The notes under the pieces were generated by a model. It was not told where the DNA came from. It saw only the letters and a list, made by a program, of their open reading frames with translations, and did not search any database. From positions 1 through 53,643 of the IMG/VR virus record IMGVR_UViG_3300011115_000699: a DNA stretch of 53,643 nucleotides; one strand, 5' to 3'. This document shows, piece after piece, positions 18,282-26,208 of the stretch. Within the stretch, counting starts at the first letter, position 1. Each line of letters begins with the position of its first letter. This stretch comes from a virus. The translations under genes and the position numbers were made by a program.

Positions 18282-19660
18282 AGTAGTGTTGGCTCCAACT
18301 CAGCAAAGGTACCACGGGATGGCATGAAAGATAGTCGGACAATCCCTACGGGTCCATTCCTGTTCTTCCCGATGACCACCTCAGTCTCATCCTCTATCTC
18401 ATCTCGTAGTTGAGTAGGTTCGTAGTAGGATGGACGATAGAGGAACATCGCTATGTCTGCGTCACTCTCGATGTCTCCCGACTCGCGTAGGTCAGACATC
18501 ACAGGACGCTTATCCTCGCGCTTGTCAGCCGATCTATTGAGGGATGACAATGCCATGACAGGACAATCCATCTCACGTGCCAGGCCCTTGAGGAATCTAC
18601 TGAGGTTGCCAACTTCTGTCACACGATTGATACCTGGGGTTGCAATCATCTGCAAGTAGTCAACCACGATGAAGTCTATAGGTGCCTTGTTGGCGAGCTT
18701 GACGCACTTGGTACGTATGTCATGCGTTGTCATAGGGTTAGCTGCCGCCAAGTAGATTGGCATATCAAATAAGTCTGCCCGTGCTTGACGTAGTTGCATC
18801 ATTTCTGACGGAGACAAGACGGAGTTCTGTAGCCGGGTAAGATCGATGCCGGTTTGCATTGACAACAAACGATGCGTTGTCATCTGCTCGCTCATCTCGA
18901 TGGATACAAATAGTGCAGTCTTCCCAGCCTTGGCGGCGTTCATCATCAGGTTCAAAGCAAACGCAGACTTACCCATCGATGGTCGGGCGCCCAGGATCAG
19001 CAACTCGCCCTTGCGCCATCCACCAGTGACGGTGTCTAACGATGTCCATCCACTAGATATACCGCCAAGGCGGAACCCAGGTTTACGGTTACCAATCTCA
19101 TCGATGACAGGCTTGATGCTGTCATCAAGGTGGATGGCATCATTACTCTTGCCACCCATGATGCCCTTGGTCTTGAGGGTGAATGTATCAGCGACCTGGA
19201 TGGCTGTGTATTCACCAGACATAACGTCCTTGACCATCTGGTGGGCTACCTCGATGATAGATCGCTTGTCTGAGTCGTGTCTGACTTGATCCGCATACGA
19301 CATCGCGTTCGACACGGTAGGTACAAACTCACCTATCTGCATCAGGAATGCAATACCACCACAATCCTCAAGTAAGTCCTTAGCCTTCAGCTCTTCCATC
19401 ACAGTGACGATATCAATGGGCGTCTCGTTTACTGCACACGACTTCATCGCTTCATAGATGCGACCATGGGCCTGGCGATAGAACAGCGACCCACCTGGTA
19501 CAACAGACTCCACCTTTGTAAGAGTCCTGATCCCACCCAACATCACCGCACCAAGTAATGACATCTCTGCTTCAATCGAGTGAGGTATCTCCCTCGATGA
19601 ACCCCCAAGTAGATTCATTGAGTTGTTTAAATTGTAAGTTGTGTTTCTTTCCGACTTCAT
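18278..19660 (-). CDS. dnaB: DnaB-type replicative DNA helicase
   Basis: The protein has 460 residues, the normal length for DnaB. The N-terminal domain starts at REIPHSIEAEMSLLGAVML (about 23-41), and a linker precedes the RecA-like motor. Walker A is GARPSMGKS (224-232) and Walker B is DFIVVDYLQM (329-338). LSSLNR stands where most DnaB proteins have SQLNR, and a DLRESGDIESDAD segment follows. It unwinds DNA at the fork as a hexamer in the 5'-3' direction. The start at 19660 is supported by GGAG ten bases upstream; the later Met at 19618 has no ribosome-binding site. A loader candidate and an initiator-like gene lie just upstream in the operon. Confidence 0.95.
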   Translation of the reverse strand: MKSERNTTYNLNNSMNLLGGSSREIPHSIEAEMSLLGAVMLGGIRTLTKVESVVPGGSLFYRQAHGRIYEAMKSCAVNETPIDIVTVMEELKAKDLLEDCGGIAFLMQIGEFVPTVSNAMSYADQVRHDSDKRSIIEVAHQMVKDVMSGEYTAIQVADTFTLKTKGIMGGKSNDAIHLDDSIKPVIDEIGNRKPGFRLGGISSGWTSLDTVTGGWRKGELLILGARPSMGKSAFALNLMMNAAKAGKTALFVSIEMSEQMTTHRLLSMQTGIDLTRLQNSVLSPSEMMQLRQARADLFDMPIYLAAANPMTTHDIRTKCVKLANKAPIDFIVVDYLQMIATPGINRVTEVGNLSRFLKGLAREMDCPVMALSSLNRSADKREDKRPVMSDLRESGDIESDADIAMFLYRPSYYEPTQLRDEIEDETEVVIGKNRNGPVGIVRLSFMPSRGTFAELEPTLL

Positions 19661-19877
19661 CTAGATAAAACTCCATGGAGTAAAGGACGGTCTCGTACTC
19701 GTCCGATGTTGTACAGGCTATGTATTGTCTTCGTAAGTGTAAATGTACGTGTCTGGAACAATAGCGTCTGGTGAAGGTTAGTAAGGCTGCCGTCGTGACG
19801 GGGTCACCCGTACAGCCTTTGATCTCGTCCCCTGGCTTAGGTGACGGACGCAATCGCCTTGACAACACCACTGCCAA
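19572..19877 (-). CDS. Possible small ORF between loader and dnaB genes (doubtful)
   Basis: The 176-base gap between the loader stop (19837) and the dnaB start (19660) is spanned by one open frame that can start only at TTG/GTG codons near 19877, or at ATG 19676 (34 residues). It overlaps the start of dnaB by 89 bases. The predicted product has a Cys/His/Arg-rich middle followed by MEFYLDEVGKKHNLQF and is not obviously random. There is no good ribosome-binding site and the long overlaps argue against it. Listed so that the gap is not read as empty. Confidence 0.3.
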   Translation of the reverse strand: MAVVLSRRLRPSPKPGDEIKGCTGDPVTTAALLTFTRRYCSRHVHLHLRRQYIACTTSDEYETVLYSMEFYLDEVGKKHNLQFKQLNESTWGFIEGDTSLD

Positions 19878-20367
19878 TCGACTTCAATCCATCAGGTGGT
19901 GATGCCAGCAACTCATCGAAATCCATGGAGTCATAACATCCACCAAGAACCTTCTCGATCAACCGAAGGTTATCTTCGCTACTCCTGGTGGCTGTCTCCC
20001 GCCATCCACCAAGTTTGTTCACGACATCACCAATGATCGGATTCATCTTCCCTTGGTTAGTCATCTTCTCAGTGAATGCATCACGTTGAGTTGGATGCAC
20101 CTTGATGATGAAACTGGATATCTGTCCTTGGACTTGCATCGGCGAGAGCTGTGGCACGATTAACTGCATAGCAATCTTCCGCAACTCGGCTGGAGTTGGT
20201 CTAAAGTTGCAAGTAAGCAATGCCTTTTTCACAGCATATTCTACGATAGTGTCATCCCAATCCTTGAGCGCATAGGCATACATGACTGCCACGCGCTCGT
20301 CCCATTGCACCTGTGCTGGCATTACAGCCAATAGGTTTGAAACAATTCTAAATGTATCGTCTCTCAT
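19837..20367 (-). CDS. Candidate helicase loader / replisome organiser
   Basis: The protein has 176 residues. The start ATG at 20367 follows GAGGAGGAAGT, one of the best ribosome-binding sites in the window, so the longer in-frame extension to 20418 was rejected. It is helical; residues about 15-65 (MPAQVQWDERVAVMYAYALKDW, split here only to name it, then FRPTPAELRKIA) follow the plan of phage loader proteins of the G39P/DnaI-assisting type, where an N-terminal helical bundle ends in a P-T-x-A-E-L motif. Its place between an initiator-like gene and dnaB supports a role in loading DnaB at the origin. This is inference from pattern and context. Confidence 0.55.
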   Translation of the reverse strand: MRDDTFRIVSNLLAVMPAQVQWDERVAVMYAYALKDWDDTIVEYAVKKALLTCNFRPTPAELRKIAMQLIVPQLSPMQVQGQISSFIIKVHPTQRDAFTEKMTNQGKMNPIIGDVVNKLGGWRETATRSSEDNLRLIEKVLGGCYDSMDFDELLASPPDGLKSIGSGVVKAIASVT

Positions 20368-20388
20368 ACTTCCTCCTCGTCCTTTGTA

Positions 20389-20400
20389 CCCGCAAGTATC
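20389..20400 (-). promoter_or_regulatory. Promoter-like element upstream of loader gene
   Basis: On the - strand this reads GATACTTGCGGG, about 22 bases before the loader start. It matches the dispersed TACYTGCGKG element seen in other intergenic regions and could give an internal promoter. Confidence 0.35.
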
Positions 20401-21232
20401 AGTCTGTGCAAGGCCCACGAACAGACCTTAGTGCCGCTGATGCCATGTCGTTGATATCTGTCACCTTCTTCATGGCAGATGGCAATGTTGACCTATTGTC
20501 CGATGCCGCCGCCGACCAGTGCTTCCAGAGAGAGCGCACGGTAACCATGGTTGACTGCTTCCATTGTCGATGAAGGTTACGTGTTCTGATACCAACCTCA
20601 TCAGCGGTAACACCCGACCGAATCATCTCCCGTAACACCAGGTGAACACCCTGCCACTCCCCAACACTAAACTCCAGTGGATAAGACAGCGCTTCCCTAT
20701 AGGCTTGGTAAAGGATCAATGCTGGATCATCATCCTTTGGTAATCCAACCATTGACTTAGCCTTCTTGGGGACTATAGGGGTAATTACTTCTTTCTTAAT
20801 CTGGTTCAATGTAATGGGGGGTATAAAATCTGTCCCCTCCAGGGATATAAAATTTGTCCCCTCCCTCTGCTTTTCAAAGTCATCTATCTGATCCTGAGTT
20901 GGCATCACAATGTAGAGGTTACTTGTCTGCCGTCCGTTCTCCGCCCGTCTTTCACTCACTGCAAGTACTCTCTGAGACCCCACAGTGACCGTACAGAGAC
21001 GTTTGATGGCGGTCTTGACAGTTTGCTCACTGAGTCCTGTCTGCCGGGCTAGTTTAGCCAAACTCGGCCAGCACACATTCGTGCTTCCGATGTGCATCAT
21101 CAAGCACGTCATCACCATCCAGTCAGATGGCTGGAACAGATGCAGGTTTTCGACAAGCTCTGTCTCCAGCCTGATGAACGTCACGTTCTCTACTCGTGAT
21201 CCATACGACCGTCCACTGAATACACCTATCAT
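20399..21232 (-). CDS. HTH replication protein (initiator/replisome organiser-like)
   Basis: The protein has 277 residues. Its ATG overlaps the previous stop by four bases (ATGA). The N-terminal domain contains a winged-helix/HTH segment at about 55-80 (WPSLAKLARQTGLSEQTV), where SLAKLARQTGLSEQTVKTAI is typical of plasmid and phage replication proteins with a DnaD-like or MarR-like winged helix. An acidic and lysine-rich linker follows, then a helical C-terminal region (about 175-255) of the kind that contacts loader or helicase. In lambda/P22-type replication such a protein binds the origin and recruits the loader. The role is inferred from the motif and from gene order. Confidence 0.65.
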   Translation of the reverse strand: MIGVFSGRSYGSRVENVTFIRLETELVENLHLFQPSDWMVMTCLMMHIGSTNVCWPSLAKLARQTGLSEQTVKTAIKRLCTVTVGSQRVLAVSERRAENGRQTSNLYIVMPTQDQIDDFEKQREGTNFISLEGTDFIPPITLNQIKKEVITPIVPKKAKSMVGLPKDDDPALILYQAYREALSYPLEFSVGEWQGVHLVLREMIRSGVTADEVGIRTRNLHRQWKQSTMVTVRSLWKHWSAAASDNRSTLPSAMKKVTDINDMASAALRSVRGPCTD

Positions 21233-21780
21233 CTAAACGGACACTCCTGGCATAGTGTTACATCACCCGTGCATTGATGTGCGTTCTTCAGTAGGCGCTC
21301 TGCTTCATGTGGTGTCATGCCTTCAGGTACCTTGACTAATTCTACGACTCGTGGATTTACAGGCGTACCCTTCACAGCTGCGACTAACTGATCGTGAGTT
21401 AGCCCACGGTTGGCAGCGTCTTCAAGCACAGCCTTCTGTTCGTTGTGATCCAGACGTGCGACTACGCGATGATGACTCCACGACAATCCAGGTTTCCGGT
21501 TCTCGTGCAGTACTGATCGGCTCACCCACGCAAAGTTAGCCAGGGCCTGGTACGAATGACCAGTAGATTCCATAGCCTGGCTATACTTCTCGCCGTAGGC
21601 AGATGACCCGTAGTTCAAGGCATCACCCAACGCAAACTGGAAAGCTGTCTCAAGTCTACTAAGCGTAGACATCAACCGGCTCCAGTCTTCAAATGCAATA
21701 TCCGATGTAAACACAATGCCTACATCGGATACTCGCACACTATCTGGCATGGACGCTATGCGTACCACCTCGTTATTCAT
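21229..21780 (-). CDS. Hypothetical protein with SWSHH-type motif
   Basis: The protein has 183 residues starting MNNEVVRIASMP. ATG 21780 is chosen because it overlaps the stop of the small membrane-protein gene by eight bases and follows GAGAGAGTAAGTGGG; an in-frame ATG at 21813 exists but would lie inside that gene. The middle contains LSWSHHRVVARL, then LEDAANRGLTHDQLVAAV. This pattern occurs in plasmid and phage proteins that carry a ParB-like helical segment and suggests DNA binding. The C-terminus holds three Cys and a His in CTGDVTLCQECPFR, possibly a small metal site. The function is unknown. Confidence 0.6.
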   Translation of the reverse strand: MNNEVVRIASMPDSVRVSDVGIVFTSDIAFEDWSRLMSTLSRLETAFQFALGDALNYGSSAYGEKYSQAMESTGHSYQALANFAWVSRSVLHENRKPGLSWSHHRVVARLDHNEQKAVLEDAANRGLTHDQLVAAVKGTPVNPRVVELVKVPEGMTPHEAERLLKNAHQCTGDVTLCQECPFR

Positions 21781-21907
21781 CCCACTTACTCTCTCTCTTG
21801 TTCGTGTAGTCATCTATCTTCGTAGCGATGTATGCAATGACAAACATGGGGGCAAACAAAGTTACCCCCAACACAATCGCGATGATGATTCCTGCTACAT
21901 GAGTCAT
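21773..21907 (-). CDS. Small single-span membrane protein
   Basis: This 44-residue gene is too short for most gene callers. Its ATG overlaps the upstream stop as ATGA and its TAA overlaps the next ATG by eight bases, so it fits exactly into the operon. The product has a hydrophobic stretch at about residues 5-27 (AGIIIAIVLGVTLFAP and MFVIAYIA) followed by a charged tail (KIDDYTNKRESKWDE), giving one membrane span with a short cytoplasmic end. It could be a superinfection or membrane-tethering factor. No family was recognised. Confidence 0.65.
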   Translation of the reverse strand: MTHVAGIIIAIVLGVTLFAPMFVIAYIATKIDDYTNKRESKWDE

Positions 21908-22500
21908 TCGTCTGATCCAACAGTCTTGATGACGTACTTGGTTTCCTCTGGCGTAATCTCAAAGCCGTGAATGGTTGCAAGTGACGGTTCATCAAACATC
22001 TTCTGCTTGACATCCTCTGGTATCAGGCTGACAAGTACAGATGACTTGACTTTGATCGCACCAGGGCAGTTAACCTGCGCCCAGAACACGCTTGCTTCAT
22101 CATGTCCAACACTCAGCCGTGCTTTACTCTGCCTGATGGCGATGTCACCCCAAGGTGTAGTCAATGTCTTCAGCCGGAGAGATCCGTCTGCCTTGCGTGG
22201 CAAAGCATTCTCTGCATAGCGTCCAAGTTGGTTCTGGTAATTCTGGAGTAACCAGGCTTCACGATTCTGCAATCGCTTCAGCTCACGTTCCTGCTGCTTG
22301 ATAAGCAAGTTGTACCGGGCCTGGACACCAACCTGCTTTGACTTGACATCTGCAATGGCTCGCATGACAGCAAGTGCTTCCTCTTCGGATGTCACTTCAG
22401 GCGCCAACCACTTAGACTTGGGTCCGGCATACTCACCGGTCTCAGGGTGGTACAGATGCACCACCCCGTCCTCTTCAATCTCTACCCAGTCGATGTTCAT
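21904..22500 (-). CDS. Coiled-coil Gam-like / Gp157-like protein
   Basis: The protein has 198 residues with ATGA overlaps at both ends of the operon join. A long charged helix at about 45-100 (KQQERELKRLQNREAWLLQ) is followed by LKTLTTPWGDIAIRQSKARLSV. This helix-then-beta plan is that of host-nuclease inhibitor (Mu Gam-like) and Gp157-like phage proteins, where K-T-P-x-G-x-x-x-x-R marks the end of the coil. Gam proteins bind DNA ends and shield them from RecBCD-type nucleases. Its position next to the annealing-protein gene fits a recombination role. It could instead be a structural coiled coil. Confidence 0.55.
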   Translation of the reverse strand: MNIDWVEIEEDGVVHLYHPETGEYAGPKSKWLAPEVTSEEEALAVMRAIADVKSKQVGVQARYNLLIKQQERELKRLQNREAWLLQNYQNQLGRYAENALPRKADGSLRLKTLTTPWGDIAIRQSKARLSVGHDEASVFWAQVNCPGAIKVKSSVLVSLIPEDVKQKMFDEPSLATIHGFEITPEETKYVIKTVGSDE

Positions 22501-23144
22501 TCGACCACCTTCACAATCCTGCCTTCGACCAAGCCGTTGATCAACTCGTTCGCTTCCTCAAAGGTCTTACATTCCTTCAGCACACTGGCCGCTGCGTACA
22601 CTGCATCAATCTCGTAGTCTTCACGACCACTGAGCAGCTGATAGATCCGGGCGTTATCTTCTTTTGGCATATCGCCCCAAAGACGAGCGATCTCTGCCTT
22701 GAGCATGGTTCCGCCTTCACGCATCGTGCGCTTTTCCACTGTTGCCTGAGCGGTTATCTTTTTGCGTGTAGTAGTGTCAACTGGCGAATCAACAATGCGT
22801 GGATTCTCTACACCTGGTGTGATCTCGTCGAACTCTGGTGCAAACTGCGTACCATAGCCTAAGATGCCCAGCGCTCTACCAATGGCGCCTGTCTCAGCTT
22901 TCTCTAGCCAATCACCAAAGCCCTTGATGTCTTCCATCTTGGTACCCTGGGCAAGGATGCGTCCGTGCTGATCAGTGATGGTGGCTTTGACGATTGCGTA
23001 CTTAGCCTCTGTATCAATCTTGATGATTTCAGTGGTGATACCCCAATCAGGATGCTCATCACGGAACCAGACAAGACGGAACTTGACTTCGAGATATGAC
23101 TTGCCCTTGAGATTAATCAAGTGATCATTCGGGTTAAACGGCAT
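22497..23144 (-). CDS. Rad52/Sak-like single-strand DNA annealing protein
   Basis: The protein has 215 residues with GGAGG eight bases before the ATG. The diagnostic stretch is residues 81-100, EKAETGAIGRALGILGYGTQ, preceded by KGFGDWL. It is shared by a large set of phage annealing proteins with the Rad52-type fold. A beta-rich N-terminal half (VKFRLVWFRDEHPDW; YAIVKATITDQHGR) also fits. The protein would anneal complementary single strands during recombination-dependent replication and repair, working with SSB (36089) and the VRR-NUC nuclease (24073). The last 75 residues are a separate helical domain, possibly for partner binding. Confidence 0.75.
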   Translation of the reverse strand: MPFNPNDHLINLKGKSYLEVKFRLVWFRDEHPDWGITTEIIKIDTEAKYAIVKATITDQHGRILAQGTKMEDIKGFGDWLEKAETGAIGRALGILGYGTQFAPEFDEITPGVENPRIVDSPVDTTTRKKITAQATVEKRTMREGGTMLKAEIARLWGDMPKEDNARIYQLLSGREDYEIDAVYAAASVLKECKTFEEANELINGLVEGRIVKVVE

Positions 23145-23146
23145 AA

Positions 23147-23407
23147 CTAAAACCTCCCAACAAAGTCCTGAATCCAGTTACGTTTTGGTTCGGACACGAT
23201 GACGTTGCGACGAACGTGGATGGCGCCTTTGATAATATTTTCGGCATCCATGCTCATGCGATTGATTGCAGCCAAAGCTTCCTTCACTTCTGGTTCGTCT
23301 GCTTCGTCGGATGACATAAGCATAACCTTCAGTGTGTTCACTCCAAGCAGTAGGTTATGACCTTGGGTCAATAACTCTTCGGCGATATCTGACGCTCTAG
23401 TCTTCAT
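23147..23407 (-). CDS. Hypothetical small helical protein
   Basis: The protein has 86 residues with GGGAG seven bases upstream of the ATG. It is entirely helical by eye: an amphipathic N-terminus with LLTQGHNLLLGVNTLKVMLM, a Glu/Asp-rich middle (DEADEPEVKEAL), and a basic aromatic tail (KRNWIQDFVGRF). It sits two bases upstream of the annealing-protein gene, suggesting shared regulation and perhaps an accessory role in recombination. No family was recognised. Confidence 0.6.
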   Translation of the reverse strand: MKTRASDIAEELLTQGHNLLLGVNTLKVMLMSSDEADEPEVKEALAAINRMSMDAENIIKGAIHVRRNVIVSEPKRNWIQDFVGRF

Positions 23408-24101
23408 TGTTCACTCCCTTTGATAGATTCATAATGCGGATGAGTTCTTCCTCTCGATCACCCACAAGCATCATTACAAACTTTGGATTCAAGGATAACG
23501 TATCCCTGGTGTCGTACGCGTCCCCACGGTACAAGACTGTCTTGTGCGTGACGCTTATATCCATCAATGTTGACTGATGGAATTCAGCTTCATCAAACAC
23601 ATCGCCACCGTAGCCATCTTCGTCCAGTGCGTTGATGACATCAGCAGGATGTCCACCGATGTACAAGGCGCCATCTTTGTCCGTGACCGGCTTGCCATCT
23701 ACGACGGCGTAGGAGACCATTGTGTACGGATCAGGAACCAGCATCCCATTAGGAGACATCAGTACACTCAGTGGCAACCAATCAATCCCGCTGATCACCA
23801 ACTTAACTGTCCCCTTGTAGAGGATGCCGCGCCATTGATGGCAGAGAGTCAACCAGGTTGTCTCTGTAACAGCAAACTCTTCATCGGTATTTACCGTGGT
23901 GTGAGCTTGTGCAAGTGTTATCTGCTCACGGACATCTTCTTCGGTGTCACCACAGATGATGTATTGCAGATCACCTTTGCCTACACAAAATGCTCCAAGG
24001 CGATCACCGCGCTTTGGTGCTGATGCGTAAAAGACTTTGTCTATTGCGCGTTTGTTGACTACGTATTCCCAGTCATCTAGGCTTAGAAAATTCTCTAACA
24101 T
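23397..24101 (-). CDS. Hypothetical protein in replication operon
   Basis: The protein has 234 residues starting MLENFLSLDDWEYV, with GGAGG about 12 bases upstream inside the preceding gene. It overlaps both neighbours (29 bases with the nuclease gene, 11 bases with the next). The product has mixed alpha/beta composition, with a DGALYIGGHPADVINALDEDG segment in which Gly and Asp are frequent; no catalytic motif could be named. Coupling to the nuclease and annealing genes implies co-expression early in infection. The function is unknown. Confidence 0.6.
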   Translation of the reverse strand: MLENFLSLDDWEYVVNKRAIDKVFYASAPKRGDRLGAFCVGKGDLQYIICGDTEEDVREQITLAQAHTTVNTDEEFAVTETTWLTLCHQWRGILYKGTVKLVISGIDWLPLSVLMSPNGMLVPDPYTMVSYAVVDGKPVTDKDGALYIGGHPADVINALDEDGYGGDVFDEAEFHQSTLMDISVTHKTVLYRGDAYDTRDTLSLNPKFVMMLVGDREEELIRIMNLSKGVNNED

Positions 24102-24498
24102 TATTTAGTAAAACCTCCAGGCGTTTAGCCTTCTCCTCCGAACCAAACTTTCGCTCTACATTCAACACGACAGCCAATGCTTCCTCTTCGGAGCGAACAA
24201 TATCTGTCATGTTCATATCTGCCAGGTTCTTTTGTTCTTTACGAACAGCCCCACCTGGCTTCTTCAATTCGAGACCAATACCTACGGGCATTCCCCACCA
24301 TGGCGCATGGATATAAAGATCCGGAGTGCCGATAGTGTTGCCCTGCCAACCAGTAGGATAACTCCAGGCCCGACACCTGGTGCATTGGACTTTGCGGCGA
24401 GCTTTGCCAACTTCCAGCACCGTATATCCCTGCAATACAAGCAACTGCTTGATGGCGTTTTGGATATCTGCTTCAGATCGCTTTATGGTACTATTCAT
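24073..24498 (-). CDS. VRR-NUC family nuclease
   Basis: The protein has 141 residues. Core motifs are an N-terminal helix with E9 in SEADIQNAIKQLL, GTPDLY with D60, and GLELKKPGGAVRKEQ with E77, K79 and Q89. Together these match the PD-(D/E)XK-type VRR-NUC fold, which acts as a structure-specific or Holliday-junction nuclease in many phages. A small CxxC with surrounding aromatic residues (CTRCRAW at 39-45) is inserted before the core, perhaps a half zinc site. The start follows GGGAG. It probably resolves branched DNA in recombination and packaging. Confidence 0.75.
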   Translation of the reverse strand: MNSTIKRSEADIQNAIKQLLVLQGYTVLEVGKARRKVQCTRCRAWSYPTGWQGNTIGTPDLYIHAPWWGMPVGIGLELKKPGGAVRKEQKNLADMNMTDIVRSEEEALAVVLNVERKFGSEEKAKRLEVLLNNVREFSKPR

Positions 24499-24512
24499 TG
24501 GTCACTCCCGAC

Positions 24513-24552
24513 TGTGGTGGTGGGTTCCTCCTACTCCTCGCCCACCACCACA
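24513..24552 (-). promoter_or_regulatory. Perfect 12-bp hairpin with purine-rich loop before the nuclease gene
   Basis: TGTGGTGGTGGG (24513-24524) and its exact complement (24541-24552) enclose a 16-base loop. On the - strand (the transcribed direction) the loop contains GAGGAG and AGGAGG, both Shine-Dalgarno-like, about 28 bases or more from the ATG. The real ribosome-binding site is probably GGGAG, six bases before the ATG. There is no U-run, so it is not an ordinary terminator. It may be a regulator of translation or a protein-binding site. Confidence 0.5.
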
Positions 24553-24576
24553 TCCTTCTACAGCGTGTAGAAAAGT

Positions 24577-25113
24577 CTACTCCATAACCGCTGCTGTGTC
24601 AACCTGCACGTTGTGACACCATCCCCACAAATACCGGACAATACCGATGCGCAGCTTGTATCTCCGCGCATATTGGTAACCGGCTAGGCGCATTGCTATG
24701 TGTAATGACCTAGCATCCGGCGCCCTTACGATCAACTCCCGCAACCCCAGGTCGTGTTGTACTGCATCAATCCATGCTGCGTATGCAATATGCGGATGAG
24801 TGTTGGCATCCCAGGTATGTGTTGCAGGACGTAGCATACGTGTTCCACGTTTACGCTTGACAACGACACCTCCATAGAATTCCCATTCCATGCGTCTCTT
24901 TGGCTCATCGTGTTTGCCATTCAGCCAGTCAATGATCTGTGCAACAGAAGGTCTGGCACAAGGCGCGGGGATAGAATCGATGAACACCATCCCCGTGCTT
25001 TTGTTTTCCCTCATCACCTCAACGTAGTGCAAGGCGATAAGCTGTGCGACAGTCTGTGAAGACGCCCATTCTCTGCATCCTGGGCGTTGTATACACCAGA
25101 TGTAACTAGCCAA
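24577..25113 (-). CDS. Hypothetical protein, probable TTG start
   Basis: The protein has 178 residues starting at TTG 25113, which overlaps the upstream gene's stop by eight bases. No clear ribosome-binding site is visible; the first ATG (25014) would remove 33 residues. The sequence has several Trp and Cys near the N-terminus (YIWCIQRPGCREWAS) and a basic middle with VVVKRKRGTRML, suggesting nucleic-acid contact. A Trp/His/Cys cluster lies near the C-terminus (YLWGWCHNV). No family was recognised. Confidence 0.5.
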   Translation of the reverse strand: MASYIWCIQRPGCREWASSQTVAQLIALHYVEVMRENKSTGMVFIDSIPAPCARPSVAQIIDWLNGKHDEPKRRMEWEFYGGVVVKRKRGTRMLRPATHTWDANTHPHIAYAAWIDAVQHDLGLRELIVRAPDARSLHIAMRLAGYQYARRYKLRIGIVRYLWGWCHNVQVDTAAVME

Positions 25114-25549
25114 AGTTAGGTTTCACTATGCCTTTTAGGCGATCACGGCAGAAACCACACTTCCAAGGTGGAGTCCAAGTACCTTCCAAGAATCCATCAA
25201 GCAGCTCGTAAAGGTAAGCGACCCGTATCCACTTGTAACTGTTCTCAGTGTATTGATTGCGGATAGCAAACGTATTGAGTGGTCGGCCATCTTCAGTACA
25301 TAACCAAAGCCGGTCACAGTTATCAATCTTCTCTGCAAGTTTGATATCTTTGGCATTCTCATCGGTCAGGATGAAGTTGCATACATCGAGCTTCCATGAC
25401 GGCCAGATCACGGTAACAATGATGTTGTTCTCCTTGACCCCAACCTTTGTACGGAAGTGTTTGTATCCATCAGTGATGGCGATATCTGCATCCAACCTAA
25501 GAGCATTTAGTATTGATTCACTAGCCTGGTGGGCTTCACGAATTGTCAT
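25106..25549 (-). CDS. Hypothetical protein with CxxC near the C-terminus
   Basis: The protein has 147 residues from ATG 25549. An in-frame TTG six bases upstream (25555) has the better-spaced AGGAGG, so the start is uncertain by two residues. The N-terminal half is helical then beta (KENNIIVTVIWPSWKLDV); the C-terminal part carries TPPWKCGFCRDRLKG, a possible half zinc knuckle. It overlaps both neighbours in the operon. The function is unknown. Confidence 0.5.
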   Translation of the reverse strand: MTIREAHQASESILNALRLDADIAITDGYKHFRTKVGVKENNIIVTVIWPSWKLDVCNFILTDENAKDIKLAEKIDNCDRLWLCTEDGRPLNTFAIRNQYTENSYKWIRVAYLYELLDGFLEGTWTPPWKCGFCRDRLKGIVKPNFG

Positions 25550-25988
25550 TTCCAAAACGAGCCTCCTTCCGTGCCTTCACGCTGTCATCTGTTTCTGCAT
25601 ACCAATCCATGACGCCGGTATGTTCTTTCTTTAGTCCATCTATGATGCTATGGGTCAGCGTGTGACCCAGGTCAATGAGCAGATGGAGTTCGGCTACTGT
25701 ACTGTAACTGTCATCGATGACATACCCGACCGGCAGGTCAAGGCATTCATTCAATGAGTGATCGTGTTCAGTGATGCTGGCAAACAAACCCAAGTCTGTG
25801 CTGATCTGCAGCTCATTCCGCTCGTTGATCTTGATGCTGGTCTCGTACGACTTTGTTGCTTCCATGTAGTGTGGATTGAGATCGTTAGAGTTGGATTGCA
25901 TAGCGAGTGTGTTGAGCGTTGCAATCATGTGTTGGATTGACTGCACAGCATCTTCGATAGTTACTGCTGGACGTTGTGTGTATTTCAT
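25536..25988 (-). CDS. Hypothetical protein
   Basis: The protein has 150 residues. Its ATG overlaps the previous stop as ATGA, with AAGGA seven bases upstream. It is mostly helical and acidic, with a VTIEDAVQSIQHMIATL helix near the N-terminus and another at LHLLIDLGHTLTHSII, and no Cys-based or nucleotide-binding motif apart from one Cys. It shares the operon layout of its neighbours, suggesting an early accessory protein. No family was recognised. Confidence 0.5.
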   Translation of the reverse strand: MKYTQRPAVTIEDAVQSIQHMIATLNTLAMQSNSNDLNPHYMEATKSYETSIKINERNELQISTDLGLFASITEHDHSLNECLDLPVGYVIDDSYSTVAELHLLIDLGHTLTHSIIDGLKKEHTGVMDWYAETDDSVKARKEARFGNDNS

Positions 25989-26206
25989 TTGGATTCCTTG
26001 ATCCGTACCTCTCCATCAACAGTGGTGATGTAAACGCGGGTATCACCTTGCTTGTAAGTGACGTACAGAATTGCGCCAGTAGCTGCATTTGAAATGGTTG
26101 TGGCATACGGACTGTTAACTGCAGCCATGAGTGCCTTACCATAGTCATCAAAAACCACATTGCATTCTGGGTATCTGTTTGTGTGAACGATGTACTTGTT
26201 TTCCAT
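25985..26206 (-). CDS. Hypothetical small beta-rich protein
   Basis: The protein has 73 residues with GGAG about ten bases before the ATG. Sequence elements YIVHTNRYPECNVVF, GAILYVTYKQ and TRVYITTVDGEVRI suggest a compact beta-sheet. Its short length, early operon position and lack of motifs are typical of phage host-takeover factors, but nothing specific supports a function. Confidence 0.5.
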   Translation of the reverse strand: MENKYIVHTNRYPECNVVFDDYGKALMAAVNSPYATTISNAATGAILYVTYKQGDTRVYITTVDGEVRIKESK

Positions 26207-26208
26207 AA

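Noticed and set aside
20367-20418. Longer start of the loader candidate
   Set aside because: The extension reads through the promoter-like element and lacks a ribosome-binding site, while ATG 20367 has a strong one.
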